In this document: one piece after another, positions 1-5,490 of the stretch
Layout: the number at the start of each line of letters is the position of its first letter
How positions within the stretch are numbered: the stretch's first letter is position 1
Assembly (NCBI GenBank): GCA_045652705.1
Contig: JAZRUV010000020.1
Coordinates: 1-21,844 of the forward strand
DNA length: 21,844 bases
From: UMGS1649 sp045652705
GTDB lineage: Bacteria; Bacillota; Clostridia; TANB77; CAG-465
Direction: 5' to 3'
Position numbers and translations under genes: made by a program
Notes under the pieces: model-generated
What the model was told of the DNA's origin: nothing
The model's input: only the letters and a program-made list of their open reading frames with translations
Database searches by the model: none

Positions 1-54
1 TTAAGCCCTACGATGCCGAAGATACTCTGGAAGGGGAAAATAGGGGGTTGCCAA
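1..54 (+). rRNA. 5S ribosomal RNA, 3' part
   Basis: The first 54 bases read as the 3' half of a bacterial 5S rRNA: the TTAAGCCC...GCCGA...GATACT block of helices III to IV, then the G-rich strand and a final TTGCCAA that would pair with the missing 5' end. The 5' half lies outside the window. Together with the tRNA 11 bases later, this marks the end of an rRNA operon read on the plus strand. Confidence 0.85.
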
Positions 55-65
55 TTTTTATATAA

Positions 66-141
66 TCCTCAATAGCTCAGTCGGTAGAGCGCTCGGCTGT
101 TAACCGATAGGTCGTTGGTTCGAGTCCAACTTGAGGAGCCA
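66..141 (+). tRNA. tRNA-Asn (anticodon GUU)
   Basis: The cloverleaf is complete: acceptor TCCTCAA pairs with TTGAGGA, the anticodon stem CTCGG/CCGA-type arm encloses a loop with GTT, the T arm carries GGTTCGAGTCC, the discriminator is G138, and CCA (139-141) is encoded. It follows the 5S rRNA directly and is probably co-transcribed with it up to the terminator at 195-222. Confidence 0.97.
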
Positions 142-194
142 TTTGGTAGTAGTCCGCTTAGTAGCATTTATGTGATGGGCTACAATTACCGTAA

Positions 195-222
195 AGCCAG
201 TCTAACGACTGGCTCTTTTGTT
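195..222 (+). terminator. Terminator of the rRNA-tRNA operon
   Basis: An 8-bp perfect stem AGCCAGTC/GACTGGCT (195-202 with 207-214) with loop TAAC is followed by CTTTTGTT. It closes the 5S-tRNA-Asn transcript. Confidence 0.85.
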
Positions 223-249
223 GATTTTTAGAGCGTTTTATGGTAAAAT
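221..249 (+). promoter_or_regulatory. Sigma-A promoter for the 301 operon
   Basis: TTGATT (221-226), a 17-base spacer and TAAAAT (244-249), with the extended -10 triplet TGG just before. It begins at the T-tract of the preceding terminator. Predicted start is near 256, giving a leader of about 45 bases before the ATG at 301. Confidence 0.65.
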
Positions 250-300
250 ATATCATGCATTTATAATAAATTCTAAAGTTAATACTTAAGGAGGAAGATT

Positions 301-528
301 ATGAATTTTTTGAAGAGTTTGTTTGGTGTTTTTAAGTGTGCATTTTGCTCCAAAAAAGGATGTGGAGTAAGATATCAATTAGGAAACAGGAGTTATTATT
401 CTCATTTGGGTTTTGTCAGAGTGACTTGTCCTAAAAAGAAACAGAAGTATGGGTATATCCCGACAACATCGGAGGTTTGTAATTATATTAAGGAACAAAT
501 TACTAGTAATCGGGGTAAGGAGCAATAA
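301..528 (+). CDS. Small Cys-containing protein of unknown function (75 aa)
   Basis: I do not recognise this protein. It has a strong ribosome binding site (AGGAGGAAG, 289-297) and an ATG. The N-terminal third is hydrophobic to amphipathic (MNFLKSLFGVFKC) and is followed by a CxxC-like pair plus another Cys (CAFCSKKGC), then a basic aromatic stretch ending in CPKKKQK. Four or five cysteines could bind a metal, but no named zinc-ribbon family is evident. The stop codon overlaps the next start (TAATG at 526-530), so translation is probably coupled with the laccase-domain protein that follows, and a shared role is likely. No signal peptidase site is visible. Confidence 0.75.
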   Translation: MNFLKSLFGVFKCAFCSKKGCGVRYQLGNRSYYSHLGFVRVTCPKKKQKYGYIPTTSEVCNYIKEQITSNRGKEQ

Positions 529-1232
529 TGGTTATTACAAAATTTGGTTTTACATATGAGCAACCTTCTTTGGCTAAGACTGGCAATGTTTTTTCTAGAG
601 CGCAAGGAAGTAGAAAAAATATAGAACGGTTAATTAAGAATGCAGGTGTTGTAGGATTTATAGAGCCTAACGTTGCTCAAACAGGAGTGATGCTAGATGT
701 AGATAGCCTTGATGTTGCATTTGCATTAAATCCTTGGAATGCGGATTATACGAAGTGTGATGCACTTCACGTTAGTAAAGAGTTTTTAAAAGAAAACAAT
801 TTTGCACTCTTTGCAAGAAGCGCTGACTGTATGATGTTAAGCTTGATTTCTAATCAAGACGTGTATTTGCTCCATCTCAGTGTAGAAAGTATAAATAATG
901 GCATTTTAGAGCATTTGAAAGGAATAGATGTTAGTAATGATTATCTTGCAATAGAGGGCCCGTGTATTTCTGCAAAAGAATATTATTTGTATGGAGATGA
1001 ATATATTGAAAGAAAGACAAGTAATTATTCTAAATTAGGATATATGGATAAAACATTTTTTGATGATAAGGGCTTACATGTGAGTATTCGAGGTATTGTA
1101 AGAAGTGTTCTGAATGAAATCGGTGTTTCTATGGTGTTAAAAGATAAAAGGTGTACATTTTCACATGCAAGCTTAGGTTCTAACAGAAGACAAGGCACAA
1201 GTCGCCATGATAATGTGGTAATTATTAAGTAA
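528..1232 (+). CDS. Divergent YfiH/PgeF (laccase-domain, LACC1-like) protein
   Basis: This 234-residue protein is the usual length for the YfiH/PgeF family, whose members cleave or deaminate purine nucleosides at a His-Cys-His zinc site. Landmarks appear in family order: RKNIERL near residue 29, CDAL at 77-80, the ADC motif with C101, a His at 116 after a hydrophobic strand, IEGPCIS near 142-148 matching the family's GPxIGP, and a C-terminal RCTF...SNRRQGTSRH block matching the family's RCT...SYRRDxxTGR. Two key parts differ. The first zinc His of the VHG motif aligns with Gln51, and the HAGWRG loop is replaced by HLSVES. Activity is therefore uncertain: it may bind a different substrate or be non-catalytic. 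It is translationally coupled to the small gene before it. Assignment rests on motif comparison from memory. Confidence 0.7.
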   Translation: MVITKFGFTYEQPSLAKTGNVFSRAQGSRKNIERLIKNAGVVGFIEPNVAQTGVMLDVDSLDVAFALNPWNADYTKCDALHVSKEFLKENNFALFARSADCMMLSLISNQDVYLLHLSVESINNGILEHLKGIDVSNDYLAIEGPCISAKEYYLYGDEYIERKTSNYSKLGYMDKTFFDDKGLHVSIRGIVRSVLNEIGVSMVLKDKRCTFSHASLGSNRRQGTSRHDNVVIIK

Positions 1233-1262
1233 TAGGTAGGGAAAAATCCCTACCTATTTATT
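1231..1262 (+). terminator. Terminator after the laccase-domain gene
   Basis: A 12-bp perfect stem AATAGGTAGGGA/TCCCTACCTATT (1231-1242 with 1247-1258) has loop AAAA and is followed by TATTGT. It begins inside the stop codon of the preceding gene. Confidence 0.85.
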
Positions 1263-1303
1263 GTATAAACATCAAGAGTATACGTAGTATGTAATAATAG
1301 ATA

Positions 1304-1332
1304 TTGAAAAATAACAGCATATATGGTAAAAT
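1304..1332 (+). promoter_or_regulatory. Sigma-A promoter for the sugar transferase-DedA pair; decides the start codon
   Basis: TTGAAA (1304-1309), 17 bases, then TAAAAT (1327-1332) preceded by TGG (1324-1326). The upstream in-frame TTG at 1304 is part of this -35 box, so it cannot be the translation start. Transcription should begin near 1339, only about 13 bases before the ATG at 1352. Confidence 0.75.
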
Positions 1333-1351
1333 CTATGTGCTAGGTGAGATT

Positions 1352-1909
1352 ATGTATAAAAATTATATTAAACCTTTGCTGGACTTTGTAATTGCACTAG
1401 TTCTATTTGTTATATTGTTACCAGTAATGTTAATCACAATTATAGTAACAATAATAGATTTAGGGTTCCCAGTATATAACAGGTTAAGAAAAAGAGAAGG
1501 TAAGAACAAAAAGACCTTCATAATGTATAAAATTAGAACAAAAACAAATCCTACAAAAGCTAACGGATATAAAGAAGAATATACAAAGGTGAGTAGGATT
1601 ATAGATAGATTTAGGCTAAATGAAATACCACAGCTTATAAATGTAATAAAGGGAGATATGTCACTAGTAGGCCCAAGACCTTTTATACCAGGAGAAGAAT
1701 TACCTGAGGGAAGAATAAGCGAAAAAAGATATAAAGTAAGACCAGGAATAACAGGGCTTGCTCAAGTAAATGGTGGTAGAGCTATAAGACACAAAGAAAA
1801 ATTAAGATATGATGAAATATATTATGACAATCTTTCTTTCAAGATGGATTTAAAAATAATACTTAAAACCATTTATGGAGTTATATTTCATAAATTAGAT
1901 GAAAATTAA
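1352..1909 (+). CDS. Bacterial sugar transferase (monotopic phosphoglycosyl transferase)
   Basis: This enzyme should transfer a sugar 1-phosphate from a nucleotide sugar to undecaprenyl phosphate, the first membrane step of a surface glycan. From the ATG at 1352 (ribosome binding site AGGTGAG, 1342-1348) it is 185 residues, the compact PglC-like catalytic core without the multi-TM N-terminus of WcaJ-type enzymes. An N-terminal membrane helix (about 8-38) is followed by IMYKIRT, the RFRLNEIPQLINVIKGDMSL block, VGPRPF, VRPGITGLAQVNG and a C-terminal DLKIILKTI. The family's Asp-Glu catalytic dyad (LDELPQ) reads LNEIPQ here, with Asn (codon 1619-1621) at the nucleophile position. The DedA gene follows 24 bases later with no terminator, so the two are probably one operon. 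No other glycan genes lie nearby. Confidence 0.88.
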   Translation: MYKNYIKPLLDFVIALVLFVILLPVMLITIIVTIIDLGFPVYNRLRKREGKNKKTFIMYKIRTKTNPTKANGYKEEYTKVSRIIDRFRLNEIPQLINVIKGDMSLVGPRPFIPGEELPEGRISEKRYKVRPGITGLAQVNGGRAIRHKEKLRYDEIYYDNLSFKMDLKIILKTIYGVIFHKLDEN

Positions 1910-1933
1910 TATACATATAATTAAGGAGAGAAA

Positions 1934-2560
1934 ATGCAAGAGATAATTATTGAGATAATGAATCAATTTGGATATATTGGTATATGTTTGCTTATACTTG
2001 TAGAAAACGTATTTCCACCAATACCATCTGAGGTAATATTAACATTTGGTGGATTTATGACTACGCAGTCGGATATGTCTGTATTAGGAGTGATCGTAGT
2101 ATCTACAATAGGTTCGGTTCTTGGTGCAATAGTACTTTACCTAGTAGGACGTTTAATAAATAAAGACGTAATTGAAAAATGGTTAGATGGTAAAGTAGGT
2201 AAAATACTTAGATTTAAACGTGAAGATGTAGAAAAAGCGAACGGTTGGTTTGAAAAAAAAGGAAAATGGACAGTGCTATTTTGTAGGTGTGTACCAATTG
2301 TTAGAAGCTTAATATCTATTCCTGCAGGTATGTCAAAAATGGCATTTACACCATTTATACTTTTAACAACACTAGGTTCTGCACTGTGGAATACAGTACT
2401 TGTTATACTAGGAAACGTGGCAGGAAACTCATGGGAAAAGATATCTCATATTATTGACAAATTTTCTGATGTTATATTAATAGTATTAATAGTAGCAGTA
2501 ATAGCTTTCTTAGTATGGCATTTTACAAAAAAAGATAAAAAAGATATTGAAACTAAATAA
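1934..2560 (+). CDS. DedA family membrane protein (possible undecaprenyl-phosphate translocase)
   Basis: This 208-residue polytopic protein is typical for the DedA/SNARE-associated family. Landmarks include the N-terminal LVENVFPPIPSEVILTFGGF re-entrant region, a Gly-rich helix with LVGRL, and the conserved FCRCVPIVRSLISIPAGMSKM segment with two essential-type arginines. The C-terminus is a helix followed by a lysine-rich tail. Some family members, such as Bacillus UptA, recycle undecaprenyl phosphate across the membrane. Pairing with a phosphoglycosyl transferase that uses the same lipid suggests that role here, but this is inference from context. The ribosome binding site is AAGGAGAG (about 1922-1929). 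The gene ends at a bidirectional terminator facing the minus-strand regulator. Confidence 0.9.
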   Translation: MQEIIIEIMNQFGYIGICLLILVENVFPPIPSEVILTFGGFMTTQSDMSVLGVIVVSTIGSVLGAIVLYLVGRLINKDVIEKWLDGKVGKILRFKREDVEKANGWFEKKGKWTVLFCRCVPIVRSLISIPAGMSKMAFTPFILLTTLGSALWNTVLVILGNVAGNSWEKISHIIDKFSDVILIVLIVAVIAFLVWHFTKKDKKDIETK

Positions 2561-2566
2561 AATATA

Positions 2567-2602
2567 AAATATAGCGATACAAGTTGAAGTATCGCTATAT
2601 TT
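2567..2602. terminator. Bidirectional terminator between DedA and Crp/Fnr genes
   Basis: A 14-bp perfect inverted repeat (AAATATAGCGATAC at 2567-2580, its complement at 2589-2602) has an 8-base loop and A/T-rich flanks on both sides. It lies between convergent genes and includes the stop codon of the minus-strand regulator. Confidence 0.85.
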
Positions 2603-3230
2603 GTATCTTTATCATTTTCCCTTTTGTAGTTATAAATCCGTCATCTTTTAAATATTTTAGTTCTCTCATCATAGCAGCACGGTCTATACTTAAATAATCT
2701 GCTAGATCTGTGTAAGTAAAAGGTAAATATATTACTTTAGATGATGTTTTTTTAGTTATTGTTTCAAAGTATTTTAAAAGTTTGTCTCTAATAGTTCTCT
2801 TAGTAAGAATTTCTATTCTTTCATTTTGGCTATATATTCTTTTAGAAAGAATTTGTATCATATTTTGTATTATGGTGTTGTGATGTGCACAGTTATTCTT
2901 ACATCTGTTTATAATGTGGTCGTAGTCTAAAAACATTATTTCAGAATCTTGTTTGGCTTGTACTGAAATTTCTCCTTCTATTGTATTTGAAAATACGTCT
3001 CCAAAGATTTCGCCGGGGCCATATTCTGTTAATATAGTACGGTTGCCGTTGTAATCAAAATGTATAAGTTGAGCTGAACCTGACACAACAATTCCTATTG
3101 TGCCAGCGTTTTTTGTATTAGATAAAATAGTTTGGTCTTTAAGATAAAAAATATTTTTTATCTTAAAGCATTTTACAATTTTTTCAAATTCTTGTTCAGT
3201 CAAAGTGTTGAATAAGTCACAGTTAACCAT
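2595..3230 (-). CDS. Crp/Fnr family transcriptional regulator
   Basis: This 211-residue protein has the two-domain Crp/Fnr layout. Residues about 5-120 form a cyclic-nucleotide-binding-type beta barrel (GTIGIVVSGSAQLIHFDYNG, then the glycine turn GPGEIFGD at 71-78). A dimer helix spans about 120-150. A C-terminal winged helix-turn-helix has recognition segment SIDRAAMMRELKYLKDDG at 181-198. It lacks the classical Fnr N-terminal cysteine cluster but has Cys4, Cys21, Cys110 and Cys114, so redox or Fe-S sensing is possible but unproven. It is divergent from the NrdD-like gene, and a palindrome in the shared promoter region overlaps its own -35. It therefore probably regulates itself and that gene. 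The ribosome binding site is AGGAGAGA just upstream of the ATG. Confidence 0.9.
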   Translation of the reverse strand: MVNCDLFNTLTEQEFEKIVKCFKIKNIFYLKDQTILSNTKNAGTIGIVVSGSAQLIHFDYNGNRTILTEYGPGEIFGDVFSNTIEGEISVQAKQDSEIMFLDYDHIINRCKNNCAHHNTIIQNMIQILSKRIYSQNERIEILTKRTIRDKLLKYFETITKKTSSKVIYLPFTYTDLADYLSIDRAAMMRELKYLKDDGFITTKGKMIKIQI

Positions 3231-3257
3231 AAAAAATCTCTCCTAAATACAAATAAA

Positions 3258-3286
3258 ATTATACATTAAATTTGTTGCATTTGCAA
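3258..3286 (-). promoter_or_regulatory. Promoter of the Crp/Fnr regulator gene
   Basis: Read on the minus strand: TTGCAA (3286-3281), 17 bases, TATAAT (3263-3258). The -35 hexamer is one arm of the palindrome at 3273-3288, so protein bound there would block this promoter. Confidence 0.7.
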
Positions 3287-3288
3287 CA
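3273..3288. promoter_or_regulatory. Palindromic operator candidate in the crp/nrdD-like divergent region
   Basis: TGTTGCA-TT-TGCAACA is a 16-bp inverted repeat, perfect outside its two central bases. Length and symmetry suit a Crp/Fnr dimer. It covers the -35 of the regulator gene on the minus strand. Its centre (3280.5) lies about 40-41 bases upstream of the start predicted from the plus-strand -10, the classical class II activator position. That the neighbouring regulator binds it is inference. Confidence 0.6.
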
Positions 3289-3305
3289 GAATTAATAAGT
3301 TTTAA

Positions 3306-3314
3306 TGATAAAAT
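3306..3314 (+). promoter_or_regulatory. Extended -10 element of the NrdD-like gene
   Basis: TGA followed by TAAAAT (3309-3314). No consensus -35 lies at 16-18 bases. The nearest TTGCAA is 22 bases away inside the palindrome, which fits an activator-dependent promoter. Transcription would start near 3321 with a leader of about 17 bases. Confidence 0.5.
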
Positions 3315-3337
3315 AATATTAACTTAAGGTGATGCAA

Positions 3338-5263
3338 ATGAAGATTGTAAAAAGAGATGGAAGAATTGTAGAATATGATTCAGACAAAATAAGAATAGCT
3401 ATAAATAAAGCAAATAAAGAGGTTCCGGAAGAATGTATGGTATCTACAAGAGAGATAGAAAACATTATTAAGTACATTGAAAAACTTAGAAAAAAGAGAA
3501 TGCTAGTTGAAGATATACAAGATATTATAGAAGAGAAACTTATGAGCCTTGGAAAATACGAACTAGCAAAAAGATATATAATTTACAGATATACAAGAGC
3601 CTTAGTTAGAAAAGCAAACACAACAGACGAAACAATTCTGTCTTTAATAAAAAATGGAGATAAACAAGTTATAGAGCAAAGAACTAATAGAAACATAAAA
3701 ATGGCTGCGACTCAAAGAGACTTAATAGCAGGAGAGATTTCTAAAGATATAGCGAAGAGAATGTTAGTACCAGAAAAAATATCTAACGCGCATAATGAAA
3801 AAAGCATATATTTTCACGATTTGGATTACTTTTTACAACCAATAATAAACCGTTGCTTAATAAACATTGGAGATATGTTAGATAATGGTACTGTAATGAA
3901 TGAAAAATATATAGAGTCTCCTAAGTCTTTTCAAGTCGCATGTACAGTAATGACACAAATAATTGCTTTAGTTGCAAGCGGCCAATACGGAGGACAATCT
4001 ATTGAAGTTAAGCATTTAGGAAAATATCTTAGGACAAGTTACGAGAAACATAAATCTAATTTAGAAGCCAAATATTTGGGTAAGTTATCTAGCCAACAAA
4101 TAGAAGAGATGGCAAAGGATAGAACGAAAGAAGAATTAACGTCAGGCGTTCAAACAATACAATATCAAATTAATACACTTATGACGACTAGTGGCAAACC
4201 TCCTTTTGTAACATTATTTTTAAATCTTGATGAAGACGACGAATATATAGAGGAAAATGCTAGCGTTATAGAGGAAATATTAAAACAAAGGATAAAAGGA
4301 GTTAAAGATAAAAGTGGCAACTATGTAAGTTTAGAATTTCCAAAGCTAGTATATGTTTTATCCGACAACAACTTAAACGAAAATTCTAAATACTATAACA
4401 TAACAAAACTCGCTATAGAATGTTCTTTAAAACAAGGTTATCCACATTATATTTCAGCAAAGAAAATGAGAGAAAACAATAAGAATAACGTATTTAGTCC
4501 AATTGGGGCAAGAGAAATATTGCCACTTTGGAAGGATGAGAAGAACAAGCATAGTTATATAGGTAGATTTAGTCAGGGAACAGTTAGTTTAAATTTACCT
4601 CAAATAGCTTTAGAAGCAGATAGAGATCAAGAGAAATTTTGGGCACTATTAGATGAAAGGCTAGCACTATGTTTTGAAGCATTAATGTGTAGGCACTATT
4701 CACTTCTTGGTACAAGTTCAGACATATCACCGGTGCATTGGCAATATGGAGCAATAGCAAGGCTTGAACCGGGAGAAAAAATAGACAAGTATTTAAAGGA
4801 TGGTTACTCGACGTTGTGTTTAGGCTATGTGGGTCTTTACGAAGTATCAAAACTTATGACAGGAAAGTCTCACATACACAGTGAAGGGAAAGAATTTGCG
4901 GTAGAATTGATGAAAAAACTAAGAGCTACCTGTGAAAAATGGACACAAGATACACATTTGGCGTTTTCACTGTACGCTACAAGCGATAGAATCATAGCAA
5001 AAGAATTTATAACTTATGATAGAGAAATGTATGGCAAACAAAAAGATATAACAGATAAAGAGGCATATACAGATTCATACCAAATAACAGATAAAGAGAT
5101 AGCAATAGATGAAAAACTAAAAGTAGAAAGTGAATTTGAAAAACTATCTTTCGGAGGTGGCATATCTATTATACAAATTAAGAATGATGATATGCAAATA
5201 ATAAGTGAAATACTAGATATGGCATATAATTCAGTTCAATATTTTGAATTAAGAAAGTGCTAA
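3338..5263 (+). CDS. NrdD-like anaerobic ribonucleotide reductase paralogue lacking catalytic Cys and glycyl-radical domain
   Basis: This 641-residue protein aligns along its length with class III reductases of the E. coli type. An ATP-cone (about 3-92, starting VKRDGRIVEYDSDKI) leads into the ten-stranded barrel: INRCLINIGDM (Cys173 kept), YGGQSIEV, QINTLMTTSGKPPFVT, SLEFPKLVY, GTVSLNLPQIALEA and LGYVGLYE. The segment that normally reads MGCRSFL, carrying the thiyl-radical Cys, reads IGAREIL here: Ala391, codon GCA at 4508-4510. The protein stops right after YFELRKC, where the Zn-binding CxxC...CxxC and glycyl-radical tail should begin. No remnant of that tail is readable in any frame of the next 227 bases. 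The long open frame argues for a kept, non-catalytic role. The start is ATG 3338, because AAGGTGA (3326-3332) overlaps the upstream GTG and ATG candidates. A decayed gene is the alternative. Confidence 0.88.
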   Translation: MKIVKRDGRIVEYDSDKIRIAINKANKEVPEECMVSTREIENIIKYIEKLRKKRMLVEDIQDIIEEKLMSLGKYELAKRYIIYRYTRALVRKANTTDETILSLIKNGDKQVIEQRTNRNIKMAATQRDLIAGEISKDIAKRMLVPEKISNAHNEKSIYFHDLDYFLQPIINRCLINIGDMLDNGTVMNEKYIESPKSFQVACTVMTQIIALVASGQYGGQSIEVKHLGKYLRTSYEKHKSNLEAKYLGKLSSQQIEEMAKDRTKEELTSGVQTIQYQINTLMTTSGKPPFVTLFLNLDEDDEYIEENASVIEEILKQRIKGVKDKSGNYVSLEFPKLVYVLSDNNLNENSKYYNITKLAIECSLKQGYPHYISAKKMRENNKNNVFSPIGAREILPLWKDEKNKHSYIGRFSQGTVSLNLPQIALEADRDQEKFWALLDERLALCFEALMCRHYSLLGTSSDISPVHWQYGAIARLEPGEKIDKYLKDGYSTLCLGYVGLYEVSKLMTGKSHIHSEGKEFAVELMKKLRATCEKWTQDTHLAFSLYATSDRIIAKEFITYDREMYGKQKDITDKEAYTDSYQITDKEIAIDEKLKVESEFEKLSFGGGISIIQIKNDDMQIISEILDMAYNSVQYFELRKC

Positions 5264-5490
5264 AACTAGTATCACAGTTTACAATTATATTAAATAAATT
5301 TGTAACTATAAAGTAATAGAGTGGTGGCTAAAATAATATATGAATTTATTATTTAAACAAACATTAGATATACGAAGTACTTTAGAGTTTTTGGAAAAAA
5401 TTGTAGCATTGAAACTAAAAAGTGCTTAATATATAATCAAACAAACAAAAGATAAGGGTAAAAAGTTTATGGATAAGGGGGACATATTAT
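5264..5490. other. Intergenic region between the two NrdD-type genes
   Basis: Only the promoter at 5409-5437 is clear in these 227 AT-rich bases. A 29-codon frame at 5340-5429 lacks a well-placed ribosome binding site. No terminator hairpin and no convincing NrdR box pair were seen. Confidence 0.5.
5409..5437 (+). promoter_or_regulatory. Promoter of the nrdD-nrdH-nrdG-FTR operon
   Basis: TTGAAA (5409-5414), 17 bases, TATAAT (5432-5437): a near-consensus sigma-A promoter. Transcription would start near 5444, leaving a leader of about 47 bases. The four-gene operon can thus be expressed separately from the NrdD-like gene upstream. Confidence 0.75.

Noticed and set aside
1304..1351. TTG start giving a 201-residue sugar transferase
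   Set aside because: The TTG is part of the -35 box of a well-formed promoter. The ATG at 1352 has the ribosome binding site.
5340..5429. 29-codon frame between the two NrdD-type genes
   Set aside because: The only purine-rich stretch upstream (GGTGG) is too far from the ATG, and the promoter at 5409-5437 overlaps its end.
5264..5490. Possible frameshifted glycyl-radical tail after the NrdD-like gene
   Set aside because: No frame in this stretch encodes CxxC pairs or an RxxGY-type motif, so the tail is absent rather than shifted out of frame.
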